Assembly: GCA_028714895.1 (NCBI GenBank)
Contig: JAQTLM010000003.1
Span: 111,763 to 175,762, forward strand
Source of the DNA: Gallionella sp.
Lineage (GTDB): Bacteria; Pseudomonadota; Gammaproteobacteria; Burkholderiales; Gallionellaceae
Direction of reading: 5' to 3'
Length of the DNA: 64,000 nucleotides
The position numbers and the translations under genes were made by a program. The notes beneath the pieces are model-generated. The model had not been told where the DNA came from and searched no databases. It saw only the letters and a list, made by a program, of their open reading frames with translations. Of the stretch, positions 16,402 to 25,533 are shown one piece after another (the first letter of the stretch is position 1; each line of letters starts with the position of its first letter).

Positions 16402-17334
16402 ATGCGCAAGATTCGAATCTTACTGACGGGCGGCGGCGGCATGGTGGGCAGAAACTTGCTCGAGCATCCTGACATCGGCGAATTTGAAGTTCTCGCTCCA
16501 CGCAGTGGCGAACTGGATTTGCGTGACTTCCATGCTGTTCAAGGTTACCTGTGCAAACACAAGCCGGATATGGTGGTCCATGCGGCGGGCAAGGTTGGTG
16601 GCATCCAGGCCAACATGCGCGAACCGGTAAGTTTTCTGATGGATAACCTGGATATGGGGCGAAACATCGTCTGGGCGGCGTATCAAACAGGCATCAAAAA
16701 ATTGCTGAATCTGGGCAGTTCCTGCATGTACCCGCGCAACAGCATGGAGCCGCTGCGCGAAGAGATGGTGCTCAAAGGTGAGCTGGAGCCGACCAACGAA
16801 GGCTATGCACTGGCCAAGGTGGTAACTGCGCGGCTGTGTGAATACCTCATGCGCGAAGATGCCGGCTATCAATACAAAACGCTCATTCCCTGCAATATCT
16901 ATGGGCGCTATGACAAATTCGACCCCTCACATTCGCACCTAATCCCGGCGATCATCCACAAGATTCATCAGGCCAAACAAAGCGGGCAGCACACCGTCGA
17001 AATATGGGGTGACGGAACTGCGCGGCGCGAATTCATGTACGCGGGTGACTTGGCGGATGCAATGATGCGTGCGATAAAAAATTTCGACACGCTACCGCCA
17101 TCAATGAATGTCGGACTGGGACACGACTACACCATTAATGAATACTACCAGGCGGCAGCCGATGTATTGGGATACCAAGGTAGCTTCATGCACAACTTGA
17201 GCAAGCCGGTTGGCATGGCGCGCAAGCTGGTCAGTACAGAGCGCCAAGTAGCGTGGGGTTGGTCGGCAAAGACCGGCTTGCGTGAAGGCATGGAAAAAAC
17301 ATATGAATTTTATTTGAAGGAATGCCAGCAATGA
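16402..17334 (+). CDS. fcl: GDP-L-fucose synthase / GDP-L-colitose synthase-like
   Basis: 310 residues. SDR epimerase-reductase with LLTGGGGMVGRNLLEH (about 7-22), GKVGGIQANMREPV, SSCMYPRN and GYALAKV (YxxxK). It would catalyse 3,5-epimerisation and 4-reduction of a GDP-4-keto-6-deoxy sugar. ColC of colitose pathways belongs to the same family, and the immediate downstream gene is colD (ATGA overlap), so it may serve colitose, fucose or both. Sequence alone does not decide. Confidence 0.85.
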   Translation: MRKIRILLTGGGGMVGRNLLEHPDIGEFEVLAPRSGELDLRDFHAVQGYLCKHKPDMVVHAAGKVGGIQANMREPVSFLMDNLDMGRNIVWAAYQTGIKKLLNLGSSCMYPRNSMEPLREEMVLKGELEPTNEGYALAKVVTARLCEYLMREDAGYQYKTLIPCNIYGRYDKFDPSHSHLIPAIIHKIHQAKQSGQHTVEIWGDGTARREFMYAGDLADAMMRAIKNFDTLPPSMNVGLGHDYTINEYYQAAADVLGYQGSFMHNLSKPVGMARKLVSTERQVAWGWSAKTGLREGMEKTYEFYLKECQQ

Positions 17335-18497
17335 GTTTCAAGTTTCCATTAGCCACTTCCTCTTGGGGTAAAGAAGAAATCGATGCGATGCAACGTGTCA
17401 TTACCTCCGGCATGTTCACCATGGGTGCGAATGTGCAGGCATTTGAACGCGACTTTGCACAATACGTCGGCAGCCAGCATTGCGTGATGGTGAACTCCGG
17501 TTCATCGGCCAACCTGCTGATGGTGGCGGCGCTGTTCTATACCAAAAACCCCAAGCTGAAATTACAGCGCGGCGACGAAGTTATTGTGCCGGCAGTGTCG
17601 TGGAGCACCACCTACTACCCGCTGTATCAATATGGCTTGAAGATCAAGTTCGTCGATATCGACTTGCACACTTTGAACTACGATCTCGATCAACTGGAAC
17701 AGTCTGTTACAGACAAGACCCGCGCAATTATGGCGGTGAATCTGCTCGGCAACCCGAATAATTTCGGACGCATCCAGCAGATCATAGGCAAGCGCAACAT
17801 CGTTCTGATGGAAGACAACTGCGAATCCATGGGGGCCACCTTCCAAGGCAAGCAAGCCGGAACCTTTGGTGTGATGGGCAGCTTCAGCTCTTTCTTCAGC
17901 CACCATATTTCGACGATGGAGGGTGGACTGATTGTCACCGACGATGAAGAGCTGTACCACATTCTGTTGTCGCTTCGCGCCCATGGCTGGACGCGCAATT
18001 TGCCCAAACACAACCTTGTATGCGGTGAGAAGAGCGATGATCCTTTCGAGGAATCTTGGAGGTTCGTGTTACCAGGTTATAACGTGCGCCCAATCGAATT
18101 GGAGGGGGCGCTCGGCGTGGAGCAGGTGAAGCGTTTGCCAACGATGGTGGAAGAGCGCCGCAAGAACGGCAAGCTGCTACAAGCGACGCTGGGCAAGCAT
18201 CCGGACATCATCATTCAGCGCGAGATCGGCGAGAGCAGCTGGTTCGGCTTCAGCTTGGTGATTCGCCCCGGCAGCCAACTCACGCGCAAAGCTTTGGTGG
18301 TGAAACTGAATGAGCTAGGCTTCGAGTGCCGTCCGATTGTTGCGGGTAACTTTGCCAAAAATGAAGTGGTGAAATACTTCGATTCTGAAGTGCACGGCAC
18401 TCTGAAGAATGCGGAGCACATCGACCAGAACGGGTTATTCGTTGGCAATCATCATTGCCCGATACCGGAAGCATTCGCGGCACTTGCCAAGTTGTAA
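17331..18497 (+). CDS. colD: GDP-4-keto-6-deoxy-D-mannose 3-dehydratase (ColD)
   Basis: 388 residues, the length of known ColD. Fold type I PLP enzyme of the DegT family, but the Schiff-base lysine is replaced: the motif reads [13 protein letters not shown] with H191-H192, as in ColD, where His is the active-site base. N-terminal FPLATSSWG, the [14 protein letters not shown] [10 protein letters not shown] and NLLGNPNNF also fit. There is no C-terminal iron-sulfur cysteine cluster, which argues against the RfbH-type CDP-sugar dehydrase. It would remove the C3 hydroxyl to start GDP-L-colitose synthesis. Overlaps the upstream gene by ATGA. Confidence 0.88.
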   Translation: MSFKFPLATSSWGKEEIDAMQRVITSGMFTMGANVQAFERDFAQYVGSQHCVMVNSGSSANLLMVAALFYTKNPKLKLQRGDEVIVPAVSWSTTYYPLYQYGLKIKFVDIDLHTLNYDLDQLEQSVTDKTRAIMAVNLLGNPNNFGRIQQIIGKRNIVLMEDNCESMGATFQGKQAGTFGVMGSFSSFFSHHISTMEGGLIVTDDEELYHILLSLRAHGWTRNLPKHNLVCGEKSDDPFEESWRFVLPGYNVRPIELEGALGVEQVKRLPTMVEERRKNGKLLQATLGKHPDIIIQREIGESSWFGFSLVIRPGSQLTRKALVVKLNELGFECRPIVAGNFAKNEVVKYFDSEVHGTLKNAEHIDQNGLFVGNHHCPIPEAFAALAKL

Positions 18498-18508
18498 GGA
18501 GATATTTA

Positions 18509-19282
18509 ATGAAAGCCGTCATTCTTGCAGGTGGATTGGGGACACGGATCAGCGAAGAAACCTCTACGCGTCCGAAACCGATGATTGAGATTGGCGGACG
18601 CCCGATTCTTTGGCACATTATGAAAACTTACTCCACCCATGGTATCAATGAGTTCGTAGTGTGCTGCGGCTACAAGGGCTATATCATCAAAGAATATTTT
18701 GCCAACTATTTCCTGCACATGTCCGATGTGACATTCGACATGCAGAACAACAAGATGGAAGTGCATCAACGCAACGCCGAGCCATGGAGGGTGACGCTGG
18801 TAGATACCGGCGACGACACCCTGACGGGTGGCCGTCTCAAACGTGTCGCCGACTATGTAAAAGATGAGAAAGCATTTTGCTTTACCTATGGCGATGGAGT
18901 GGCTGATATAGACATCGGTGCGCTAATAGAATTTCACAGGCAGCATGGCAAGCGCGCGACAGTCACCGCAGTTCAACCTCCTGGGCGCTATGGTGCGCTC
19001 AATATGGATGGGAAATCAGTACGCGGCTTTATTGAAAAGCCACAAGGTGACGGCGGGTGGATTAACGGCGGATTTTTTGTTTTATCGCCAAGTTGTATAG
19101 ACTTGATCGCTAATGATAGTTCTTCGTGGGAAGGTGAGCCGCTTAGTAAACTTGCAACTCAGGGTGAACTAATGGCTTATGAGCATAATGGCTTTTGGCA
19201 GCCGATGGATACACTGCGTGACAAAAATCATCTTGAAGGGTTGTGGGTAAGCGGCAAGGCTCCATGGAAGGTGTGGAAGTGA
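18509..19282 (+). CDS. rfbF: Glucose-1-phosphate cytidylyltransferase
   Basis: 257 residues, the typical RfbF/DdhA length. [19 protein letters not shown] (1-19) is the nucleotide-binding start, then [19 protein letters not shown] and [13 protein letters not shown] (about 128-140). Makes CDP-glucose. Start at 18509 is supported by AAGGAG eight bases upstream. Overlaps the next gene by 19 bases, forming the usual rfbF-rfbG pair. Confidence 0.95.
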   Translation: MKAVILAGGLGTRISEETSTRPKPMIEIGGRPILWHIMKTYSTHGINEFVVCCGYKGYIIKEYFANYFLHMSDVTFDMQNNKMEVHQRNAEPWRVTLVDTGDDTLTGGRLKRVADYVKDEKAFCFTYGDGVADIDIGALIEFHRQHGKRATVTAVQPPGRYGALNMDGKSVRGFIEKPQGDGGWINGGFFVLSPSCIDLIANDSSSWEGEPLSKLATQGELMAYEHNGFWQPMDTLRDKNHLEGLWVSGKAPWKVWK

Positions 19283-20343
19283 TCCCGGATTTCTGGCGCG
19301 GCAAGCGCGTCTTTCTGACCGGGCACACCGGCTTTAAAGGCGGCTGGCTTTCGCTATGGCTGCAAGCCATGGGTGCAGAAGTGCACGGCTATGCGCTCAA
19401 TCCGCCGACCGAGCCCAACCTTTTTACCGTGGCAGAAATTGGCAAAGGCATGGCGAGCAGCAAAATAGCGGATATCCGTGATGCCGATAAACTGCGGGAA
19501 GCTATGCAAACCACACGTCCTGAAATCGTTTTCCATCTGGCCGCACAACCCTTGGTGCGCTACTCCTATGCACAGCCGGTAGAGACCTATGCGGTGAATG
19601 TGATGGGTACAGTACATCTGCTCGAAGCCGTGCGTGCCACACTCGGAGTGAAAGCGGTGGTGAATGTCACCACGGACAAATGTTACGAAAATAGAGAATG
19701 GATATGGGGCTATCGTGAAAATGAAGCGATGGGCGGCTTTGATCCCTATTCCAGCAGCAAGGGTTGTGCAGAGTTAGTTACGTCGGCTTATCGACAGTCA
19801 TTTTTGGAACCAGCCAGCATCGCGCTGGCAAGCGCAAGGGCTGGCAACGTAATTGGCGGCGGCGACTGGGCGGCAGATCGTTTGATCCCGGATTTTTTGC
19901 GTGCCATGGATGCGGGTGAAACATTGAAAATACGCTCCCCGCAATCTACGCGGCCCTGGCAACATGTGCTGGAGCCATTGTCTGGATATTTGATGCTGGC
20001 CGAACGGCTTTATGCAGAGGGTACCGGCTTTGCCGAGGCTTGGAATTTCGGGCCGGCAGATGGAGATGCACAGCCGGTGAAATGGATCGTTGAGCAATTG
20101 GCCGAGATACGCAAGGACGTAAATTGGCAATGCGATGAAACCCCGCAACCGCATGAGGCGCACTATCTCAAACTGGATAGCAGCAAGGCACACAGCCAGT
20201 TGAATTGGCAGCCACGCTGGCGGCTGCAGACTGCCTTGCGCAAAACGCTAGAATGGCACGAGGCATGGCGCAAGAACGAAAACATGCGCTCAGTCACATT
20301 GGCACAGATAACTGACTACCAATTTCTGAGGCAAAACGATTAG
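19264..20343 (+). CDS. rfbG: CDP-glucose 4,6-dehydratase
   Basis: 359 residues. Extended SDR with [17 protein letters not shown] near the N-terminus, [13 protein letters not shown] and [12 protein letters not shown] (YxxxK). Converts CDP-glucose to CDP-4-keto-6-deoxyglucose, the common precursor of CDP-dideoxy and branched sugars. The next genes are an epimerase and a C-methyltransferase, not the usual ddhC/ddhD dideoxy genes. Start at 19264 ([16 protein letters not shown]) is a family-based choice; a Met at 19243 is also in frame. Confidence 0.93.
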   Translation: MEGVEVIPDFWRGKRVFLTGHTGFKGGWLSLWLQAMGAEVHGYALNPPTEPNLFTVAEIGKGMASSKIADIRDADKLREAMQTTRPEIVFHLAAQPLVRYSYAQPVETYAVNVMGTVHLLEAVRATLGVKAVVNVTTDKCYENREWIWGYRENEAMGGFDPYSSSKGCAELVTSAYRQSFLEPASIALASARAGNVIGGGDWAADRLIPDFLRAMDAGETLKIRSPQSTRPWQHVLEPLSGYLMLAERLYAEGTGFAEAWNFGPADGDAQPVKWIVEQLAEIRKDVNWQCDETPQPHEAHYLKLDSSKAHSQLNWQPRWRLQTALRKTLEWHEAWRKNENMRSVTLAQITDYQFLRQND

Positions 20344-20345
20344 CT

Positions 20346-20906
20346 ATGTCGCGCTTCGATTTTATTCCGACCCCTTTGGTTGGACTGATGCTGGTGCAGC
20401 GCAAGGCGATAGAAGACCATCGCGGGTTTTTGTCGCGCTTTTACTGCGCCGATGAATTCCGTGCAACTGGCATCACCAAACCTATCGCCCAAATCAACCA
20501 CACTCTTACGCGCCAGAGAGGCGCGGTGCGTGGGCTGCATTTTCAGCATCCGCCGCATGCCGAAGCCAAGCTGGTTAGCTGCTTGAAGGGTGAGATACTG
20601 GACGTGGCGGTTGATCTCCGGCGCGACTCGTCTACTTTCTTGCATTGGCATGGCGAAATACTCTCCGCCACAAATCGCAAGAGCCTGCTCATCCCGGAAG
20701 GCTATGCGCATGGGTTTCAAGCGTTAACTGGGGATTGCGAGCTGATTTATCTGCACACTGTGGTCTATCATCCCGAGGCCGAGGGTGCGCTTAATGTGGC
20801 TGATCCAAAGCTTAACATAGCTTGGCCACTACCCATTGACGACCTTTCCGAGCGTGACCGCAACCACCCATTTATCAAATCAGATTTCCAGGGAATTGTT
20901 TTATGA
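20346..20906 (+). CDS. dTDP-4-dehydrorhamnose 3,5-epimerase-like cupin
   Basis: 186 residues of the RfbC superfamily. Visible motifs: EDHRGFLSRFYCADEF (about 23-38), QINHTLTRQRGAVRGLHFQ with the catalytic His region (about 49-67), GEILDVAVDLRRDS, and PEGYAHGFQAL. It sits between rfbG and a C-methyltransferase, so its likely substrate is a CDP-4-keto-6-deoxy sugar and not the dTDP sugar of the family name (inference). Whether it epimerises C3, C5 or both is open. Overlaps the next gene by ATGA. Confidence 0.82.
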   Translation: MSRFDFIPTPLVGLMLVQRKAIEDHRGFLSRFYCADEFRATGITKPIAQINHTLTRQRGAVRGLHFQHPPHAEAKLVSCLKGEILDVAVDLRRDSSTFLHWHGEILSATNRKSLLIPEGYAHGFQALTGDCELIYLHTVVYHPEAEGALNVADPKLNIAWPLPIDDLSERDRNHPFIKSDFQGIVL

Positions 20907-22129
20907 AATGCCGCCACTGCCATACTGAATTGATTTTTCCGCTGATTGATTTGGGTACCGCGCCGCCATCTAATGCCTATCTCACCAAGCAGGCATTACG
21001 CGCACCGGAAAAGTATTTTCCCTTGCGGGTGCTGGTGTGTACCGAATGCTGGCTGGTACAAACCGAAGACTATGCCGGAGCCGACGAATTGTTCTCCGCC
21101 GATTACGCTTACTTCAGCTCATTCTCAACGACGTGGTTAAAACACGCCGAAAAATATGTGGCGGATATGGCGCAGCGTTTTGCGCTGGACACAAATTCCC
21201 ATATCGTCGAGGTGGCAGCGAACGATGGCTACTTGCTGCAATATGTGAAAGCACGGGGCATTCCCTGTCTGGGTATTGAGCCTACCACCAATACAGCGGA
21301 TGCTGCGCGCGTCAAAGGTATCGAAATTGTTGAAGCGTTTTTCGGTGTAAAGCTGGCTCAACAACTCGTCGAGCAAGGCAAACAGGCCGACCTGATGGCC
21401 GCTAATAATGTCTTGGCACATGTGCCGGACATCAACGATTTTGTGGCAGGCTTCGCCGTTCTGCTTAAACCAACTGGCGTGGCGACTTTTGAATTCCCGC
21501 ATTTGCTGCGCCTGGTATCTGAGAACCAATTCGATACCATTTACCACGAACATTATTCTTACCTCTCATTGACAGCAGTGAAGCGCATTTTTGAGCGCAA
21601 CGGCTTGAGTGTGTTTGATGTTGAAGAATTGCATACACACGGTGGCAGCTTGCGTGTGTACGCACAACGCAGCGATTCAGGGAAGCGTGAACTAAGCTCG
21701 AATGTGGCGAAACTATTGGAACGTGAAACAGCAGTAGGTATGAACAGCACAGCATTTTATGTAGGCTTTCAAGACAAGGCAGATCGTGTGAAGAATGATT
21801 TGCTGGCCTTCCTGATCGAAGCCAAACGAGCAGGTAAAACGGTTGCCGGATATGGTGCCGCCGCCAAGGGCAACACCTTACTGAATTATGCCGGTGTGCG
21901 CCCGGATCTGTTGCCTTATGTGGTGGATCGCAACCCTGCCAAGCAAGATAAGTTTTTGCCCGGCTGCCGTATCCCGATTGTTGCTGAGGCACATCTAAAA
22001 CAAAACCGACCAGATTACGTGCTGATCTTGCCATGGAACTTGCGCATGGAAGTGGCCGAACAGCTGGCCTACATTCGCGAATGGGGCGGGCAGTTCGTTA
22101 CGTCAGTACCCGTTTTGGAGGTCAAATGA
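20903..22129 (+). CDS. Sugar C-methyltransferase (NovU/TylCIII-like)
   Basis: 408 residues in the three-part layout of deoxysugar C-methyltransferases: an N-terminal zinc-type domain (CRHCHTELIFPLIDLG and CTECW), a SAM-binding Rossmann domain (VEVAANDGYLLQYVK, about 100-114), and a C-terminal domain with YGAAAKGNTLLNYAGV and VVDRNPAKQDKFLPG. Relatives add a methyl carbon to a 4-keto sugar at C3 or C5. Position after rfbG and an epimerase suggests a CDP-linked branched sugar. Confidence 0.85.
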   Translation: MKCRHCHTELIFPLIDLGTAPPSNAYLTKQALRAPEKYFPLRVLVCTECWLVQTEDYAGADELFSADYAYFSSFSTTWLKHAEKYVADMAQRFALDTNSHIVEVAANDGYLLQYVKARGIPCLGIEPTTNTADAARVKGIEIVEAFFGVKLAQQLVEQGKQADLMAANNVLAHVPDINDFVAGFAVLLKPTGVATFEFPHLLRLVSENQFDTIYHEHYSYLSLTAVKRIFERNGLSVFDVEELHTHGGSLRVYAQRSDSGKRELSSNVAKLLERETAVGMNSTAFYVGFQDKADRVKNDLLAFLIEAKRAGKTVAGYGAAAKGNTLLNYAGVRPDLLPYVVDRNPAKQDKFLPGCRIPIVAEAHLKQNRPDYVLILPWNLRMEVAEQLAYIREWGGQFVTSVPVLEVK

Positions 22130-23235
22130 AGCCACGCATTTATTACACAAAGCCTTCCATTACAGAAAAGGAAGTGGCATACGCCACCGATGCGGCCCGG
22201 AATGGCTGGGGCGATCGCTGTTATGAATACATAACCCAGTTTGAAAAAAAGTTTCGCGAGTTCACCGGCGCACACTATGCGATTGCAACATCAAGCTGTA
22301 CCGGCGCATTACACATGGGTTTGGCTGCTTTAGGCGTAGGGCACGGCGATGAGGTCATCCTTGCCGACACAAATTGGATTGCTTCGGCTGCGCCCATAAC
22401 TTACCTGGGAGCTAAACCGGTATTTGTGGATATTCTGCCGGACACCTGGTGCATCGATCCTGATCTAACAGAGGCTGCCATCACACCCAAGACGAAAGCG
22501 ATTATTGCGGTTCATCTGTATGGCAACCTTTGCGAAATGGATCGCCTGCTTGAAATTGGCGCGAAGTATGGTATTCCGGTCATCGAAGATTCCGCTGAGG
22601 CGATAGGGTCATACTGGAAAGGGCATCACGCTGGGACGCTGGGTACGTTTGGAGCGTTTTCCTTTCACGGGACCAAGACCCTGACCACTGGCGAAGGCGG
22701 GATGTTCATCACACAGGATCGCGCCTTATATGAAAAGGTGCTGACCTTGAGCAATCACGGCCGTGCTGCCGGACAAACCAAGCAATTCTGGCCGGATATG
22801 GTTGGCTTCAAGTACAAGATGTCCAATATTCAAGCGGCAATCGGCTGCGGCCAGATGGACCGGATTGGCGAGTTGGTCGGACGCAAGAGGGAAATATTTA
22901 CCTACTATCAAAATCAGTTGAGCGGCATGGCGGGGGTAAGCATGAACCCCGAAAAATCCGGCACGACCAACGGCTACTGGATGCCAACAGCAGTTTTTGC
23001 GCCAGAAACAGGAGTAACGCGCGAGCGTTTGCTGGAATTATTCAAGGTGGAAAATATTGATGGCCGCGTCTTCTTTCATCCATTAAGCTCATTGCCAATG
23101 TTTCAGCCGAAACCGTCAAATAGAAACAGTTACGATCTTCCTGCTCGGGCCATCAATCTGCCCAGCTATCATGACTTGAGGAATGCTGATCAAGACCGGG
23201 TCATAGCGGCCGTTAAAAATTTGACCTCCAATTGA
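22126..23235 (+). CDS. DegT/DnrJ/EryC1/StrS sugar aminotransferase
   Basis: 369 residues. PLP aminotransferase with SSCTGALHMGLAALGVG (about 56-72), EDSAEAIGSYWKG and the Schiff-base lysine K184 in FSFHGTKTLTTGEGG. It resembles perosamine/4-amino-sugar synthases. Start at 22126 overlaps the methyltransferase stop (ATGA). Placed after the CDP-sugar enzymes, it probably aminates the C-methylated 4-keto intermediate, which is an inference. Confidence 0.85.
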   Translation: MKPRIYYTKPSITEKEVAYATDAARNGWGDRCYEYITQFEKKFREFTGAHYAIATSSCTGALHMGLAALGVGHGDEVILADTNWIASAAPITYLGAKPVFVDILPDTWCIDPDLTEAAITPKTKAIIAVHLYGNLCEMDRLLEIGAKYGIPVIEDSAEAIGSYWKGHHAGTLGTFGAFSFHGTKTLTTGEGGMFITQDRALYEKVLTLSNHGRAAGQTKQFWPDMVGFKYKMSNIQAAIGCGQMDRIGELVGRKREIFTYYQNQLSGMAGVSMNPEKSGTTNGYWMPTAVFAPETGVTRERLLELFKVENIDGRVFFHPLSSLPMFQPKPSNRNSYDLPARAINLPSYHDLRNADQDRVIAAVKNLTSN

Positions 23236-23257
23236 AACTACAGCATTCGATAAGCAT

Positions 23258-24292
23258 ATGAATAATTCAATTTCACCAGTTAAAGTCATGATTGCCGGTA
23301 TCGGCGGCGCCTCACTCGGCACGGAGATATGCAAGTGTTTATGCCTTGCCGGGAAATATGAAATCTACGGCTGCGACATTTCACCAACTGCATATGGGCT
23401 TTATGACAAGGGATTTACGCAAACATATCGTATCAGCCGTGAAAACTATGTCTCTGAGGTGTTAGAGGCCTGCCGACAATCGGGGGCAAAGTGGCTTATT
23501 CCGGGAGGTGAGCAACCCAATGCATTGCTTGGTGCAGCTGCGGAATTATTTTCACAAGAAGATATTCGCGTGGTCACCAATGACGCAGCCATCGTTGGCC
23601 TGTTCTCGGACAAGGAGGCTACATTTAACAAACTCTCGGCGTGTGGAATCCCTATACCAAAGACGACAGAGCTAACTAATGTGGCTGATGTGAATACCGT
23701 TGGCCTACCTTGTATCGTTAAGCCGGCTACAGGATCGGGGGGCAGTGCTTCGGTCTTTTTTGCGGTGACTACAGACGAGGCGTTAATTTATGCGGACTTT
23801 ATACGGCGCAATGGCAGTGTGCCAATTGCACAGGAATATGTCGGCGATGAAGAAGGTGAGTTCACGATTGGCGTTCTGTCATTGCCAGATGGGCGACTAG
23901 TTGGCTCAATTGCACTACGCCGGGTGTTGGATGCAAAACTTTCCGTCGCATACAGGGGGCGGGGCGGGGTGGTATCGAGCGGATATTCCCAAGGTTATAT
24001 TGATGCGTTCCCAGACTTGTGTCGTCAGGCAGAGCGTATTGCTACCGTAATTCAAAGCTGCGGACCGATAAACATTCAAGGGCGCGTGCGCAATGGCGTG
24101 TTAATGCCCTTTGAGATCAATCCGCGTTTTTCGGCCTCCACTTATCTTCGCGCGCTCGCCGGTTTCAATGAGATTGACATGCTTCTTGGCTACCTGATCT
24201 CTGGTGAGCTGCCGACATCTAAATCGATAAAGCCGGGGTGGTACTTGCGGAGCCTGACTGAAAACTTTGTGGCCAAAGAGGACGTGAAATGA
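23258..24292 (+). CDS. ATP-grasp ligase, carbamoyl-phosphate-synthase-like
   Basis: 344 residues. An N-terminal Rossmann-like pre-ATP-grasp domain (VMIAGIGGASLGTEICKCL, about 9-27) leads to the ATP-grasp fold with IVKPATGSGGSASVFF (about 155-170), AQEYVGDEEGEFTIGVLS and the metal-binding PFEINPRFSAST (about 292-303). Such ligases join a carboxylate to an amine or thiol. Next to a sugar aminotransferase, N-acylation of an amino sugar by an amino or hydroxy acid is a reasonable hypothesis. Overlaps the phosphatase-SDR fusion by ATGA. Confidence 0.75.
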   Translation: MNNSISPVKVMIAGIGGASLGTEICKCLCLAGKYEIYGCDISPTAYGLYDKGFTQTYRISRENYVSEVLEACRQSGAKWLIPGGEQPNALLGAAAELFSQEDIRVVTNDAAIVGLFSDKEATFNKLSACGIPIPKTTELTNVADVNTVGLPCIVKPATGSGGSASVFFAVTTDEALIYADFIRRNGSVPIAQEYVGDEEGEFTIGVLSLPDGRLVGSIALRRVLDAKLSVAYRGRGGVVSSGYSQGYIDAFPDLCRQAERIATVIQSCGPINIQGRVRNGVLMPFEINPRFSASTYLRALAGFNEIDMLLGYLISGELPTSKSIKPGWYLRSLTENFVAKEDVK

Positions 24293-25518
24293 CCATACGC
24301 TGGATAACCCAGCTGCTGGGCACCGCCCCTGCATTGCTGGTTCGCCAAGAAGCAGGCATGAATATTATTGATGTCCGTGATTTGGTGGACAAGGCAGGCA
24401 ATCGAGCCGATGCGGTACGGCAGAAAATTACTGAAGGCTGCGAGTCACTTCGCGACGGCAAAAAGACGGTAGTATGTTGCGACTACGGCATATCCCGCAG
24501 CAATGCAGTTGCCGTGGGGATTCTTGCGATGTACGAATCAATTCCATTTGAGACTGCGGTTCGTCGCGTGCTGGAAGCAACGGGTGAAAAAGAAATCAAG
24601 GTCGATCCATTACAGGCGGTACGCAGAGCCTTGGGAGAAGATCAAAAAAAGACTTGCCACGAGAAGCTTCACATTCTCGTGACCGGAGGAACTGGGACTC
24701 TTGGTAAACCGGTTAGCCGGAAACTTTCCAAGGCATATGAAGTTATTACCCCGAGCCGCAATGAGCTTGATCTTCGGCAGGGCAGTACGCAACTCGACTT
24801 GATTGCTGGGGAAAGGGAAATAGACTGCATCGTTCATTTGGCTAACCCACGCGTCTATACGTCCAATATCGCGCTTGGTGATACGCTGACCATGTTGCGC
24901 AACGTGCTGGATGTATGTGTTGCCCGCGATATCAAACTGATCTACTTGTCCAGTTCTGAAGTTTATTCAGGGTATCGTTCCAGCCATTTAAAGGCAGATG
25001 AATCACTTCCCTTGCTTCCCAAAGGACCTTATGCAGAGACCAAATACTTGTGCGAAATTTTGATCGAGTACTGCCGTCGCACCCAAGGTTTGCGTTGTGC
25101 AATGCTCCGTTCCAGTCCGGTATATGGGATCGGTAGCGACAGACCCAAGTTTATTTTTAATTTCATCGACAAGATAAAACAGTCTCGACACATCGTCACT
25201 CATCGCTACAACAATGGACCGCCTGCACTCGACTTGCTTTACATTGATGATCTTGTGATGGCTGTGTCAAAGGTGGTCGGCAGCGACTTCAGTGGGAATT
25301 TGAATATCGGTACTGGTGTGATCACCTCCACTAGAAAAATCGCGGAGATTTTAAGAGATTTGCTTGGCGTGCAGAGTGATATTGATTCAACCCTGATCGA
25401 CAGTGATACTGCCTGCATTGCAATGGATGCTGGCAAAGCACAGGAAAAGCTTAGGTGGCAACCAACGATTGGCATCGAACAAGGGCTTCAGCTCGTTTTA
25501 TCAAATTTAAAAAACTAA
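24289..25518 (+). CDS. Fusion: dual-specificity-phosphatase-like domain + SDR epimerase/dehydratase
   Basis: 409 residues. Residues 1-120 resemble a small dual-specificity phosphatase: possible general acid near D28/D31 (IIDVRDLVD) and the Cx5R loop C64-DYGIS-R70 followed by S71. The residue before the catalytic Cys is Cys, not His. Residues about 127-409 are an extended SDR with LVTGGTGTLG (130-139), SSSEVYSG and Y248-AET-K252 as YxxxK. A phosphatase joined to a sugar-nucleotide SDR is unusual. It could dephosphorylate an intermediate or regulate the SDR; substrate unknown. Translation is coupled to the ATP-grasp gene. Confidence 0.72.
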   Translation: MTIRWITQLLGTAPALLVRQEAGMNIIDVRDLVDKAGNRADAVRQKITEGCESLRDGKKTVVCCDYGISRSNAVAVGILAMYESIPFETAVRRVLEATGEKEIKVDPLQAVRRALGEDQKKTCHEKLHILVTGGTGTLGKPVSRKLSKAYEVITPSRNELDLRQGSTQLDLIAGEREIDCIVHLANPRVYTSNIALGDTLTMLRNVLDVCVARDIKLIYLSSSEVYSGYRSSHLKADESLPLLPKGPYAETKYLCEILIEYCRRTQGLRCAMLRSSPVYGIGSDRPKFIFNFIDKIKQSRHIVTHRYNNGPPALDLLYIDDLVMAVSKVVGSDFSGNLNIGTGVITSTRKIAEILRDLLGVQSDIDSTLIDSDTACIAMDAGKAQEKLRWQPTIGIEQGLQLVLSNLKN

Positions 25519-25533
25519 GAAGGGTGTAACTTT

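Noticed and set aside
17331..18497. Annotation as an ordinary DegT sugar aminotransferase
   Set aside because: The Schiff-base lysine is replaced by His within [13 protein letters not shown], the length is 388 and the neighbours make GDP-4-keto-6-deoxymannose, all pointing to ColD.
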